A stretch of 25,213 bases of DNA from Phycisphaerales bacterium (GCA_011055475.1 DSDH01000075.1:1-25213), one strand, 5' to 3'; positions 15,686 to 23,685 are shown, counted from the stretch's first letter. Notes: generated by a model from the sequence alone, not told the origin. Made by a program: numbers and translations.

Positions 15686-16245
15686 TACTCTTCCAGAATC
15701 TCCTTGCTTTTGGCCTTGACCATCGTATCGACGCGAGAGACGCAGTCTTTTGTGAGGTTGTCGATGTCCTTCTTTCCCTTCTCGCGGTCGTCCTCGGAGA
15801 TCTGCTTGTTCTTTTCCATCTCGTCCAGCTCACGGTTGGCGTCGCGACGGATGTTCCGCAGGGCCACCTTCGTCTGCTCGCCCATCTGCTTGACCTGGCC
15901 GACGATCTGTGTGCGGCGCTCCTCGCTGAGCGGCGGGATATTCAGACGGATCATCTTGCCGTCCACGATCGGAGCCAGGCTCAAGTCACTGGTCTTGATG
16001 GCTCTCTCGATATCTTTCAGGCATCCCGGGTCGAACGGTTTGATGACGATCATCGACGCATCGGGCACGGCCAGCGTCGCCAACTGGTTCAACGGCGTCG
16101 GCGAGCCGTAATACTCCACCCTGAGATTCTCGATGATTCCCGTCGAGGCCCGGCCGGTACGCACCTGACGCAACTCGGCCTGGAGGTGCTCCAGGGCCTT
16201 GTCCATGCTCTTCTTGTGTGTCTCAATGATCGGACGTATTGGCAT
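15685..16245 (-). CDS. frr: Ribosome recycling factor
   Basis: RRF works with EF-G to split post-termination ribosomes. The 186 residues equal the family's usual 185. Hallmarks are ELRQVRTGRASTGIIENLRVEYYG, PLNQLATLAVPDASMIVIKPFD, and the C-terminal NIRRDANRELD ... DDREKGKKDIDNLTK helices. ATG 16245 gives the standard MPIRPIIE N-terminus and has GGGAG about 7 nt upstream; the in-frame ATG 30 nt earlier is unlikely. It lies 68 nt downstream of pyrH, continuing the conserved rpsB-tsf-pyrH-frr order. Confidence 0.97.
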   Translation of the reverse strand: MPIRPIIETHKKSMDKALEHLQAELRQVRTGRASTGIIENLRVEYYGSPTPLNQLATLAVPDASMIVIKPFDPGCLKDIERAIKTSDLSLAPIVDGKMIRLNIPPLSEERRTQIVGQVKQMGEQTKVALRNIRRDANRELDEMEKNKQISEDDREKGKKDIDNLTKDCVSRVDTMVKAKSKEILEE

Positions 16246-16313
16246 CGAAAAACTCCCATCCCACGAACTGCACATTGACGCGGCCTCGCTCGGCCCGGAC
16301 GGGCGGCCGCCGA

Positions 16314-17051
16314 TCAGCCGGCGTCTTCATCCCCGTCGTCGATCCGCGTACCCACGGCTTCGCCATGAAGCGCTCTTTCTATGTTGCCCTCCTTGAAGAT
16401 GTTCAGAACGATCACCTCAATACCGTTGTCGCGACACAGGCTCACTGCGGCTGGGTCCATCACCTTGAGATTGCGTCGCAGGACCTCGGTGTAACTGATT
16501 CGCTCGATCAATCGCGCATCGGGGTGCTTCTTGGGATCGGCGGTGTATACTCCGTCGACCTTGGTGGCCTTGATCATCAGCTCGGCGTCCAGCTCGGCCG
16601 CCCGCAACGCCGCGCACGTATCCGTCGTGAAGAAGGGGTTGCCGGTCCCCCCGGCCAGGATCACCGCGCGCCCCGACTCCAGGTGGAACAGGGCCTTGCG
16701 CCGGACGAACCGCTCGCACAGGGCCACCACCTCGATCGCGCTGAGCACGCTGGTGGGCTGGCCCATCTTCTCGAGCGTCTCCTGCAGGGCGCAGGCGTTG
16801 ATCACCGTCGCCAGCATGCCCATGTAATCGGCGGTGTTGCGCGGGATATGGCTGATCCGGGCGAACTGCTCGCCCCGCAGGAAGTTGCCGCCCCCCACCA
16901 CGATCGCCACCTGCGGCCCCAGCGTGCAGATGCGGCGGATGCGATCGGCGATGGCCTCGATCGCCGGGCCCTCGATGCCGAACCCCCCCGGCTGACACAG
17001 GCTCTCACCGCTAAGCTTCAGCAGCACCCGTTTGTACTTGATCCCGGCCAT
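16314..17051 (-). CDS. pyrH: UMP kinase
   Basis: Bacterial UMP kinase (EC 2.7.4.22, amino-acid kinase fold) makes UDP from UMP in pyrimidine synthesis and works as a hexamer. The 245 residues carry YKRVLLKLSGE, the nucleotide loop VVGGGNFLRG, the UMP site TADYMGMLAT and AGGTGNPFFTTDT, plus KVDGVYTADPKK. The start has a GGAG 5 nt upstream and lies only about 20 nt after the T-run of the terminator behind tsf. Expression of pyrH and frr therefore depends on terminator read-through or on a promoter inside tsf. Confidence 0.97.
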   Translation of the reverse strand: MAGIKYKRVLLKLSGESLCQPGGFGIEGPAIEAIADRIRRICTLGPQVAIVVGGGNFLRGEQFARISHIPRNTADYMGMLATVINACALQETLEKMGQPTSVLSAIEVVALCERFVRRKALFHLESGRAVILAGGTGNPFFTTDTCAALRAAELDAELMIKATKVDGVYTADPKKHPDARLIERISYTEVLRRNLKVMDPAAVSLCRDNGIEVIVLNIFKEGNIERALHGEAVGTRIDDGDEDAG

Positions 17052-17071
17052 AGGCTCCGTCCCATCTCCAC

Positions 17072-17099
17072 AAAAAAAGCACCGAAGAATCCTCGGTGC
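17072..17099 (-). terminator. Intrinsic terminator between tsf and pyrH
   Basis: Read on the minus strand, GCACCGA and TCGGTGC pair around a 7-nt loop and are followed directly by TTTTTTT. It begins 19 nt after the tsf stop codon and ends 20 nt before the pyrH ATG, so it divides the translation operon into rpsB-tsf and pyrH-frr. Confidence 0.85.
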
Positions 17100-17117
17100 C
17101 TTATTCTATTCGACCGG

Positions 17118-17978
17118 TCAGCCGATTTCCAGTCGAACGAATCGTTTGATTTTGGCCTGGCCCCCCGCCCGGCCCGCCGCCGCGTCCAGGACCTGTTGCA
17201 CCGTCTGGCCGTCGTCCTTGACGAACGCCTGATGCACCAGGCAGTTGTCCTTGAGGAACTTGCCGATCTTGCCCTCGACGATCTTGTCCACGATGTTGGC
17301 CGGTTTGTTCTTGACCTGCTCGCGGGCGATCTCCTGCTCCCGCTGGAGCACCTCCGGATCGACCGCGTCCTCGTCGACGGCCACGGGTTTCATCGCGGTC
17401 ACGTGCATGGCGATATCGGCCGCGATGCCCTGGACGGCCTCGGCCGTCGCGGCGTCCGACGCCTCAATCTCGACCATCGCGCCAACCCGGTGGTTGAAGT
17501 GCACGTAGGCCCCGATCACGCCCGTCGGACCGGCGGCGTAACGCACGTAGTCGCCGATTTCAGTCTTCTCGCCGGTCTTGCTGACCGTGTCCGTCATGCA
17601 CTGCTCGAATGACCGTCCGTCGGTCGTCGCCTTCAGCAGGGCCTCGGCGCCCGTGTCCTCCGGACAGGTCAGCAGGCAGCCGCCCAGCGTCTCGGCCAGG
17701 GCGATGAAGTCGTCGCTCTTGGCGACGAAGTCCGTCTCACAGCACAACGTCGCCAGGGCGACGGTCTTGCCGTCGTCGCTGCGGACGCAGACCACGCGCC
17801 CTTCGGTCGTGTCCCGTCCGGCCCGCTTGGCCAGCGTCGCCAGGCCTTTCTTACGGAGCAATTCCAGCGCCTTGTCGAGGTCGCCGTCGGTCTCGGCCAA
17901 GGCCTTTTTGCAGTCCATCATGCCCTGCCCGCTCATCTTCCGCAATTTCATGACCAATGCCGCAGAAATCTCGCCCAT
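17118..17978 (-). CDS. tsf: Elongation factor Ts
   Basis: EF-Ts exchanges GDP for GTP on EF-Tu. The 286 residues open with the UBA-like domain (VMKLRKMSGQGMMDCKKAL, DLDKALELLRKKG) and then the EF-Tu-contacting motif CCETDFVAKSDDF. The two core subdomains follow, ending in NCLVHQAFVKDDGQTV. GGGAG stands about 9 nt before the ATG. It lies 121 nt downstream of rpsB and is followed by an intrinsic terminator, so rpsB-tsf is the main transcript. Confidence 0.97.
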   Translation of the reverse strand: MGEISAALVMKLRKMSGQGMMDCKKALAETDGDLDKALELLRKKGLATLAKRAGRDTTEGRVVCVRSDDGKTVALATLCCETDFVAKSDDFIALAETLGGCLLTCPEDTGAEALLKATTDGRSFEQCMTDTVSKTGEKTEIGDYVRYAAGPTGVIGAYVHFNHRVGAMVEIEASDAATAEAVQGIAADIAMHVTAMKPVAVDEDAVDPEVLQREQEIAREQVKNKPANIVDKIVEGKIGKFLKDNCLVHQAFVKDDGQTVQQVLDAAAGRAGGQAKIKRFVRLEIG

Positions 17979-18099
17979 CTGTCTTGGCTCCCGAACTGTC
18001 GAAAACTATGGTTATTCGCGCCCGTTCCCAGACCTCCGTGCAGACGACCGACCGACGGCCCGATGGCCGGGTCGGAATCAACGGAGACGAAGAGCCGGC

Positions 18100-19026
18100 C
18101 TACTGGGCCGAGGTCTCTTCGGCGGGTTCCGGCGAGGTGGAATCGGCGTTGTCCTGGTCCGGCGTCGGCTCGGAGGATGAGGGTTCGGACGAGTCCGGTT
18201 CCGAGGTCGGTTCCGGGACGGGGATGTCCGAACCCGTCGCGCCTGCGTCGGCGGTCGGGACCGGAGGCGGCTCGGTCGCACTGGCCAGCGCCCGGCGGCG
18301 CGATCGCCCCCGAGCCGGTCCGACCGGTCCGGCGGCCGGCTTGGCCAGCGTCTTGGCGATCGTCACCGCCTCGGCCAGCTCGGCCAGCAGGATATCGATC
18401 GCCTTGAGCGAATCATCATTCGCCGGAATCGCCACGTCCACCATGTCCGGGTCCGAGTCCGTGTCGATGATGCCGATCGTCGCGACGCCCAGCTTGCGGG
18501 CCTCGCGCAGGGCAATGTATTCCTTGCGGGCATCGATCACCACGACCGCCCCGGGCAGGCGGCTCATCTTACGAATCCCCTCCAGGTTCGTCCGAATCTT
18601 GCGCATCTCCCGCCGCAGCCGGGAGGCCTGCTTCTTGCTTTCGGCTTCCAGCGTGCCGTTGGCCTCCATCTCCTCCAGCTCTTCAAGTCGCTGAAGGCGG
18701 GCGCGGATCGTGCGGAAATTCGTCAGCGTGCCTCCGAGCCATCGCTCGGAGACATAGTGCATTCCGCACCGCTCGGCGGCCTTCTGAACGGCCTTCTGGG
18801 CCTGCCGCTTGGTGCCTACAAAAACGACGTCTTTGCCGGAAGAAACCACTTCGGTGAGGAGCTTTTTGGCGATCAGCAGCCCCTTCAGTGTTTCCTTCAC
18901 GTTGATGATATGGATCTTGCTGCGGCGCCCGAAGATGTACGGAGCCATCTTCGGATTCCAGCGGCTCGCTCCATGTCCAAAATGTACGCCCGCGGAGATT
19001 AACTCCCGGGCCAGTTCCTTAGCCAC
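18100..19026 (-). CDS. rpsB: 30S ribosomal protein S2 with acidic C-terminal extension
   Basis: uS2 binds the 30S head/body junction and recruits bS1. The core shows AGVHFGHGASRWNPKM, FVGTKRQAQ, WLGGTLTNF and PGAVVVIDARKEYIALREA. GTG 19026 is preferred because GGGAGG sits about 9 nt upstream and the product then begins as in relatives (MAKELARELISAGVHFGH). ATG 19050 with AAGGA is the alternative and would add 8 residues. Typical S2 ends near residue 230-240; here roughly 75 further residues are Pro/Ser/Glu/Asp-rich with one basic patch (ARGRSRRRA) at the junction. Promoter and leader hairpin are annotated separately. Confidence 0.95.
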   Translation of the reverse strand: MAKELARELISAGVHFGHGASRWNPKMAPYIFGRRSKIHIINVKETLKGLLIAKKLLTEVVSSGKDVVFVGTKRQAQKAVQKAAERCGMHYVSERWLGGTLTNFRTIRARLQRLEELEEMEANGTLEAESKKQASRLRREMRKIRTNLEGIRKMSRLPGAVVVIDARKEYIALREARKLGVATIGIIDTDSDPDMVDVAIPANDDSLKAIDILLAELAEAVTIAKTLAKPAAGPVGPARGRSRRRALASATEPPPVPTADAGATGSDIPVPEPTSEPDSSEPSSSEPTPDQDNADSTSPEPAEETSAQ

Positions 19027-19066
19027 CGATAAAGACCTCCCATTGTACATCGATAGACTGTCCTTG

Positions 19067-19093
19067 TTCCCTTGCGGACTCCCGACAAGGGAA
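19067..19093 (-). promoter_or_regulatory. Hairpin at the 5' end of the rpsB mRNA
   Basis: TTCCCTTG (19067-19074) pairs perfectly with CAAGGGAA (19086-19093) around an 11-nt loop. With the promoter at 19129-19101, transcription should start near 19094, so the stem would form the very 5' end of the transcript. It lies about 40 nt before the preferred start codon. A role in S2 autoregulation or mRNA protection is inference. Confidence 0.5.
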
Positions 19094-19100
19094 TTGTGTC

Positions 19101-19129
19101 ACCATAGGCCCCCCGGACGGACGTGTCAA
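19101..19129 (-). promoter_or_regulatory. Strong sigma70-type promoter of rpsB-tsf
   Basis: Minus strand: consensus TTGACA (19129-19124), 17-bp spacer, TATGGT (19106-19101). The -35 box begins 15 nt beyond the stop codon of the 73-aa gene. Confidence 0.78.
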
Positions 19130-19143
19130 GGATTTTCAGCAGG

Positions 19144-19365
19144 TCAGGGCGATTTTTCGAGGGGGGAGGCCGACGGGGTCGCGGGTTCATCCCACAGGGC
19201 CTCGATAAAGGCCCGTTTGAGGGGATCATCGTACTGGACCATCAGGTCGTCTTCGATCTGTCGCACGTACTCGCCCGAAACCTCCAGCAGGGCGTTCTGG
19301 CGACGCCATCGCCGCAGCGCCCGCCAAGCGTATTCTCTGGCCCATTCGGTCTTGGCTTCGTTCAT
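19144..19365 (-). CDS. Small hypothetical protein (73 aa)
   Basis: No family recognised. The protein is rich in Trp, Arg, Asp and Glu and looks helical: KTEWAREYAWRALRRWRRQNALLE, then EYVRQIEDDLMVQYDDPLKRAFIEALW, with a disordered Pro/Ser tail. No signal peptide or membrane helix is present. AAGGGG lies 7 nt before the ATG, and the third codon positions are GC-rich, so it is probably real. It stands 298 nt after birA and ends 15 nt before the rpsB promoter. The composition would suit a small nucleic-acid- or protein-binding factor, but this is only a guess. Confidence 0.7.
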   Translation of the reverse strand: MNEAKTEWAREYAWRALRRWRRQNALLEVSGEYVRQIEDDLMVQYDDPLKRAFIEALWDEPATPSASPLEKSP

Positions 19366-19463
19366 TTTCTGATCCCCTTCCTGTGATGCTCCCGTTGTCC
19401 GTCTCTGTCAGTGTGCAATTCCCGTGCCGCACCAGGTAGGGGCGTGTTGTTCGAGCCCTCCCG

Positions 19464-19481
19464 GTCGGGTCCGGACCCGAC
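19464..19481. other. 18-bp perfect palindrome between birA and the small gene
   Basis: GTCGGGTCCGGACCCGAC is a complete dyad in the 298-bp gap 19366-19663. It could be an operator for the small gene or a hairpin ending birA transcription; no T-run follows. Apart from this, nothing could be recognised in the gap. Confidence 0.45.
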
Positions 19482-19663
19482 GCCACGGGCCAACCAACCC
19501 CTGCATGCCCGGTCACCGCATAAAAAGGTCGTCCAGAACGGTCGAGGGCTTGAATCAAGCGGAACCCGGACGAGCCGGCCCTCGGTGGAGAGGACGATGT
19601 GAGACCTTTGGAGCACCGGGGCAGCGGCCATGTGGGCTGGGCCGGGGTTCCCCGCACACGGGA

Positions 19664-20455
19664 CTACCGCGTGGGCAGGATGTGACTGTGCCGTGCGGGG
19701 AAGGCCCGCACGCCGCCCCGGTCGAGGTGCAGAATGAGACCGTGGACCGGATCGACGCCGATGCAGTGGCCGCTGAACCGCCGGCGGTCGTATTCCAGCA
19801 CGACGCGACGGCCCAACTGGCTGCTCCATCGCTTCCAGGCCTCAATCACGGCCGAGCGATCCTCCAACGCCAAGGCCAGCCAGCGGTCCAGGGATCGAAT
19901 CAGGTCGCGGGCCAGGTCGTTTCGATCCACCGGCTGCGACCGGTGCAGGTCGATGCTGGTGGCATGGCCGGCCAGCCCCGCGCGATCGAAGAAGCCCCGG
20001 TCCTGGTGGCAGTTGATCCCCACGCCGATGACGGCACAGTCCCGCGGACCCGTCGCGTGGGTTTCCACGAGGATGCCGGCGACCTTCTCATCGCCGATAA
20101 GCACGTCGTTGGGCCACTTGATCCGGGCGGCGGATATCCCCGTTCGGCTGACGGCCTCCGTCGTCGCCACCGCCGACACCAAGGTCAGTATGTCGGCGGC
20201 GGATCGGCTCCAGCCGATCAAAAGAACGCTTCCCAGCAGGCTCTCGCCCGGCTCGGCGAGCCAGCGGTTTCCCTGTCGGCCGCGGCCGGCGGTCTGGTGC
20301 TCGGCGAAGACGCACAGGCCGTCGTTCTCCGCACGGAGGCGGTATTGCCCGGCGATGTCGTTGGTGCTGGCCGTCTCGCGGAACACGAGAATCTTCCCGC
20401 CCACACGGTCCGTGGCGAGGCCTGTCTCGATGCGGTCCACGTCCAACGGTTCCAC
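19664..20455 (-). CDS. birA: Biotin--[acetyl-CoA-carboxylase] ligase, without the repressor domain
   Basis: Biotin protein ligase (EC 6.3.4.15) activates biotin as biotinyl-AMP and attaches it to the acceptor lysine of BCCP. The 263 residues include the biotinyl-AMP loop GRGRQG (57-62), KWPND (113-117) and KVAGILVE (124-131). The C-terminal SH3-like cap (GRRVVLEYDRRRFSG) is also present. The N-terminal winged helix of E. coli-type BirA is absent, so this is a class I enzyme without repressor function. GTG 20455 with AGGAG about 10 nt upstream is preferred; ATG 20482 has only a weak ribosome site. The gene follows nadC closely and is likely in one operon with uvrB-nadC. Confidence 0.9.
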   Translation of the reverse strand: MEPLDVDRIETGLATDRVGGKILVFRETASTNDIAGQYRLRAENDGLCVFAEHQTAGRGRQGNRWLAEPGESLLGSVLLIGWSRSAADILTLVSAVATTEAVSRTGISAARIKWPNDVLIGDEKVAGILVETHATGPRDCAVIGVGINCHQDRGFFDRAGLAGHATSIDLHRSQPVDRNDLARDLIRSLDRWLALALEDRSAVIEAWKRWSSQLGRRVVLEYDRRRFSGHCIGVDPVHGLILHLDRGGVRAFPARHSHILPTR

Positions 20456-20498
20456 GTCGGCGGCTCTCCTGTGGCGGCGCATCCCGTCCGGATCGCGC

Positions 20499-21377
20499 CT
20501 AGCGATCCAGACCGATGTCGACGGCGACGGCCGAGTGCGTGATGGCGCCGACGGCGATGCGGTCCACCCCGCACTTGGCCACGGTCAGCACGTTGTTGAG
20601 CGTGATGCTGCCGCTGGCCTCAAGCAGGGGGCGCTTGCCGCACAGGGCGTCGCGCATTTCCACCGCGTGCTTGAGCTGCCACTGGCCCATGTTGTCCAGC
20701 AGGATGACGTCGATGCCCGGCACGCTCAGGACGCGGTCCAACTGGTTGTCCACGTGGTCCACCTCGACCACGACGAAGCGCACGCCGCGGCGCTGTCGGG
20801 CCTCGGCGACGAGGCGCTTGAGCCGCGGCTTGAGGTAGCGGCCCAACTGGGCGAGGTGGTTGTCCTTGAACATCACCGCGTCGCCCAGGTGCATGCGATG
20901 ATTGTAGCCGCCGCCGCAGCGGACGGCGTACTTTTCCAGCTCCCGCCAGCCGGGGATGGTCTTCCGCGTGTCGTAGATCTTCGCCCCCGTGCCGCGCACC
21001 GTGGTGACGTACTTCCACGTCATCGTGCTGATGCCGCACAACCGTTGCAGGAAGTTGAGCACGACGCGCTCGGCGCTGAGCATGCTCCGCAGCGGCCCGC
21101 GGATTTCGGCGAGCTTGTCGGCGACGTTGGCGCGTTCCCCGTCCTGCTTGAACGCCCGCAGTCGCAGCCGCTTGTCGTAGCGTTTGAGCACCTCGGCGAC
21201 CACGTCCATGCCGCAGACGACGATCTCCTCGCGCGTCACCAGGTCGCCCTTGACCATCGCGTCGGCCGGGACCGTGATCTCGCTGGTCGGGTCCCCGTGG
21301 CCGAAGTCCTCCTCGACGGCCATGTCGATCAGCACGCGAACCTTTTCCATGTCGGGTTTCTTGAGTCTGCGTCTCAT
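20499..21377 (-). CDS. nadC: Nicotinate-nucleotide pyrophosphorylase (carboxylating)
   Basis: Quinolinate phosphoribosyltransferase (EC 2.4.2.19) makes nicotinate mononucleotide for NAD synthesis. The 292 residues have EEDFGHGDPTSE, SAERVVLNFLQRLCGIST, the substrate-binding DTRKTIPGWRELEKYAVRCGGG and HRMHLGDAVMFKDNH, and EASGSI near the C-terminus. The ATG overlaps the uvrB stop as ATGA (21374-21377), so translation is probably coupled to uvrB. nadA and nadB are not in the window. Confidence 0.96.
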   Translation of the reverse strand: MRRRLKKPDMEKVRVLIDMAVEEDFGHGDPTSEITVPADAMVKGDLVTREEIVVCGMDVVAEVLKRYDKRLRLRAFKQDGERANVADKLAEIRGPLRSMLSAERVVLNFLQRLCGISTMTWKYVTTVRGTGAKIYDTRKTIPGWRELEKYAVRCGGGYNHRMHLGDAVMFKDNHLAQLGRYLKPRLKRLVAEARQRRGVRFVVVEVDHVDNQLDRVLSVPGIDVILLDNMGQWQLKHAVEMRDALCGKRPLLEASGSITLNNVLTVAKCGVDRIAVGAITHSAVAVDIGLDR

Positions 21378-23365
21378 CGTCCGGCACTGTCCTTTAATGG
21401 GGGCAGGGCTTGCAGGTCGCGCAGGCGATCCCGCAGTTTGGCGGCCCGTTCGAAATCCAGGGCCTCGGCGGCGGCCAGCATATCCTGTTCGAGCTGGGCG
21501 GCCAGCTCGGCCCGGTCGAACTCGTCTTCATTAAACCGCACCGCCTCCTGGGCGATCTTGCGGGCCCGCAGTTGCTCGCTGAACTCCTGGCGAATCGCCT
21601 TGCGGATCGTCTGCGGCGTGATCCCGTGATCGGCATTATAAGCCAATTGTATTTTACGGCGGCGGCTGGTCTCGTCAATGGCCTTTTGCATGGCGTCCGT
21701 CACCCGATCGGCATACAGGAAGACCGTGGCGTTGACGTTCCGGGCGGCTCGGCCGATGGTCTGGATGAGCGAGGTCTCACTGCGCAGAAAGCCCTCCTTG
21801 TCGGCGTCGAGGATGGCCACCAGCGAGACTTCGGGCAGGTCGAGCCCTTCTCGCAGCAGGTTGATGCCCACCAGTACGTCAAATTGGCCGGTCCGCAGAT
21901 TTCGCAGAATCTCGATACGCTCGAGCGTCTCGATCTCGCTGTGCAGGTACGTGCAGCGAAAACCCTGGTTCTTGAGGTAGGTGCTCACGTCCTCGGCGAG
22001 GCGCTTGGTCAACGTGGTCACCAGAATACGCTCGCCGGCCGCCACGCGCTTGCGGATTTCCTCTTGCAGATGGGGAATCTGCCGGGTCGCGGGATGTACG
22101 AAGATTTCGGGGTCGACCAGGCCGGTCGGCCGGATGATCTGCTCGACGACCTCGCCGTCGCATTGCTCGAGCTCGTAAGGCCCCGGCGTGGCGGACATGA
22201 ACACGACGTGCTTCCACGTCTGTTCGAACTCCTCGAACCGCAGCGGACGGTTTTCCATCGCGCTGGGCAGGCGGAAGCCGTGCTCGACGAGCACCTCCTT
22301 GCGGCGGCGGTCGCCGGCCCACATCGCGCGGATCTGGGGGATCGTCACGTGCGATTCATCAATGATCAGCAGGAAATCGTCGGGGAAATAGTCGATCAAT
22401 GTGTAAGGCCGGGCGCCGGGCTTGAGGCCGGCCATGTGCATCGCGTAGTTCTCGATGCCGCTGCAGTAGCCCACCTCCTGGATCATCTCCATGTCGTAGC
22501 GAGTGCGGGCTTCGAGACGCTGGGCCTCGAGCAGTTTGCCTTGGCGGCGCAGCTCGAAGAGCCGCTCTTCGAGCTCGGCGGCAATACCCTCCAGGGCCGT
22601 CGCGACGCGCTCGCCCGGCAGGATGTAGTGCTTGGCCGGGTAGATGAACACCTGCTCTTCCTCGGCGAGGGTCTCGCCCGATGTCGGGTGCACGTAGCAG
22701 ATTCGTTCGATCTCGTCGCCGAAGAACTCGAAGCGGACGGCGAACGATTCGTACGACGGCCACAACTCGACCGTATCGCCCCGCACGCGGAACAGACCCC
22801 GCGCGAATTCGACATCGTTGCGCTCGTATTGCACGTCGGCCAGGCGGCCCAAGAGGTCGTTGCGCTCGAACGTTTGTCCACGCTGGACGTTCACGACGCT
22901 GGCCTGGTAGTCCTCCGGCGAGCCGAGGCCGAAGATGCAGGACACGCTGGCGACGATGATGACGTCGTCGCGCGACATGAGGCTGGTTGTCGTCGACAGC
23001 CGCAGCCGGTCCAGCTCATCGTTTCGCGAGGCGTCCTTTTCGATATAAATGTCCCGCTGGGGAATGTACGCCTCGGGCTGGTAGTAGTCGTAGTAGCTGA
23101 CGAAATACTCCACGGCGTTGTGAGGGAACAGCCCCTTGAGCTCCTCGTAGAGCTGGGCGGCCAGGGTTTTATTGTGGCTGATGACCAGGGCCGGTCGGCC
23201 GAAGCGGGCGATGACGTGGGCGATGGTAAAGGTCTTGCCGCTGCCGGTGACGCCCAGCAGCGTCTGGAAGCGACGGCCGGCCTTGAGGGAGGTGCTCAGG
23301 CGTTCGATCGCCTGCGGCTGATCGCCTTGCGGCTCAAACTCGCTGACGATCTGAAACTTGGCCAT
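21374..23365 (-). CDS. uvrB: UvrABC excinuclease subunit B
   Basis: UvrB verifies lesions and holds DNA for UvrC incision in nucleotide excision repair. The 663 residues (E. coli 673) show Walker A GVTGSGKT (38-45), the DNA-clamping beta-hairpin YYDYYQPEAYIPQRDIYIEKD region, a DESH box (DESHVTIPQ), and helicase motifs DADKEGFLRSE and QTIGRAARN. The C-terminal UVR motif (ALDFERAAKLRDRLRDL) binds UvrA/UvrC. ATG 23365 (MAKFQIVSEF) is preferred over GTG 23383 by family alignment. It follows rpsU by 134 nt and overlaps nadC. Confidence 0.97.
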   Translation of the reverse strand: MAKFQIVSEFEPQGDQPQAIERLSTSLKAGRRFQTLLGVTGSGKTFTIAHVIARFGRPALVISHNKTLAAQLYEELKGLFPHNAVEYFVSYYDYYQPEAYIPQRDIYIEKDASRNDELDRLRLSTTTSLMSRDDVIIVASVSCIFGLGSPEDYQASVVNVQRGQTFERNDLLGRLADVQYERNDVEFARGLFRVRGDTVELWPSYESFAVRFEFFGDEIERICYVHPTSGETLAEEEQVFIYPAKHYILPGERVATALEGIAAELEERLFELRRQGKLLEAQRLEARTRYDMEMIQEVGYCSGIENYAMHMAGLKPGARPYTLIDYFPDDFLLIIDESHVTIPQIRAMWAGDRRRKEVLVEHGFRLPSAMENRPLRFEEFEQTWKHVVFMSATPGPYELEQCDGEVVEQIIRPTGLVDPEIFVHPATRQIPHLQEEIRKRVAAGERILVTTLTKRLAEDVSTYLKNQGFRCTYLHSEIETLERIEILRNLRTGQFDVLVGINLLREGLDLPEVSLVAILDADKEGFLRSETSLIQTIGRAARNVNATVFLYADRVTDAMQKAIDETSRRRKIQLAYNADHGITPQTIRKAIRQEFSEQLRARKIAQEAVRFNEDEFDRAELAAQLEQDMLAAAEALDFERAAKLRDRLRDLQALPPLKDSAGR

Positions 23366-23438
23366 GTCAACCCGCCCCGCCACTGGGCGTGTTCAGTCTG
23401 TCGAAACGGCCGGGCGCCTCTGCGCTCGGCGCAAAGCA

Positions 23439-23479
23439 ACGTCCGGACACGCGTGGGCTCGCTCCGGCACGTCCGGACG
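23439..23479. other. Paired ACGTCCGGAC repeats between rpsU and uvrB
   Basis: ACGTCCGGAC occurs at 23439-23448 and 23469-23478, exactly 30 bp apart. Each copy contains the palindrome GTCCGGAC. Because the core is palindromic, the two copies can also pair with each other as a 9-bp stem with a 22-nt loop. It may be an operator for uvrB or a weak rpsU terminator/attenuator. Confidence 0.45.
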
Positions 23480-23499
23480 GAATCTGCAAAAGGGTACGG

Positions 23500-23685
23500 C
23501 TATCGACGGCCGAGCGCCGCGGCCCGCTGCGCCTTGCGCCGCCGCCGCCGGTTGCGCTCCGAGGGCTTCTCGTAGTAGCTGTTCCGCTTGATGTCGCGGA
23601 TCAGCCCTTCCTTCTCGCACATCTTCTTGAACCGCTTGACCATCTGCTGGACCGATTCCCCTGCTCTGGCTCTGATCTTGATCAT
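23500..23685 (-). CDS. rpsU: 30S ribosomal protein S21
   Basis: bS21 (61 residues here, about 55-70 in the family) sits near the 3' end of 16S rRNA and helps start-site selection. The sequence MIKIRARAGESVQQMVKRFKK, CEKEGLIRDIKRNSYYEKPS and the arginine-rich tail RNRRRRRKAQRAA are diagnostic. ATG 23685 gives the conserved start; the only nearby Shine-Dalgarno-like sequence (AGGTG) is about 13 nt upstream, so initiation may be weak or regulated. The frame is open further upstream, but that part lies in the mobile-element-like leader and is not S21. uvrB, nadC and birA follow on the same strand. Confidence 0.93.
   Translation of the reverse strand: MIKIRARAGESVQQMVKRFKKMCEKEGLIRDIKRNSYYEKPSERNRRRRRKAQRAAALGRR

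Noticed and set aside
19436..19480. Possible tRNA T-arm (GTTCGAGCCC)
   Set aside because: No acceptor, D or anticodon stems can be paired around it.
21410..23575. 721-residue open frame antisense to uvrB
   Set aside because: It covers uvrB almost exactly, has no recognisable motif, and is explained by high GC content at third codon positions.
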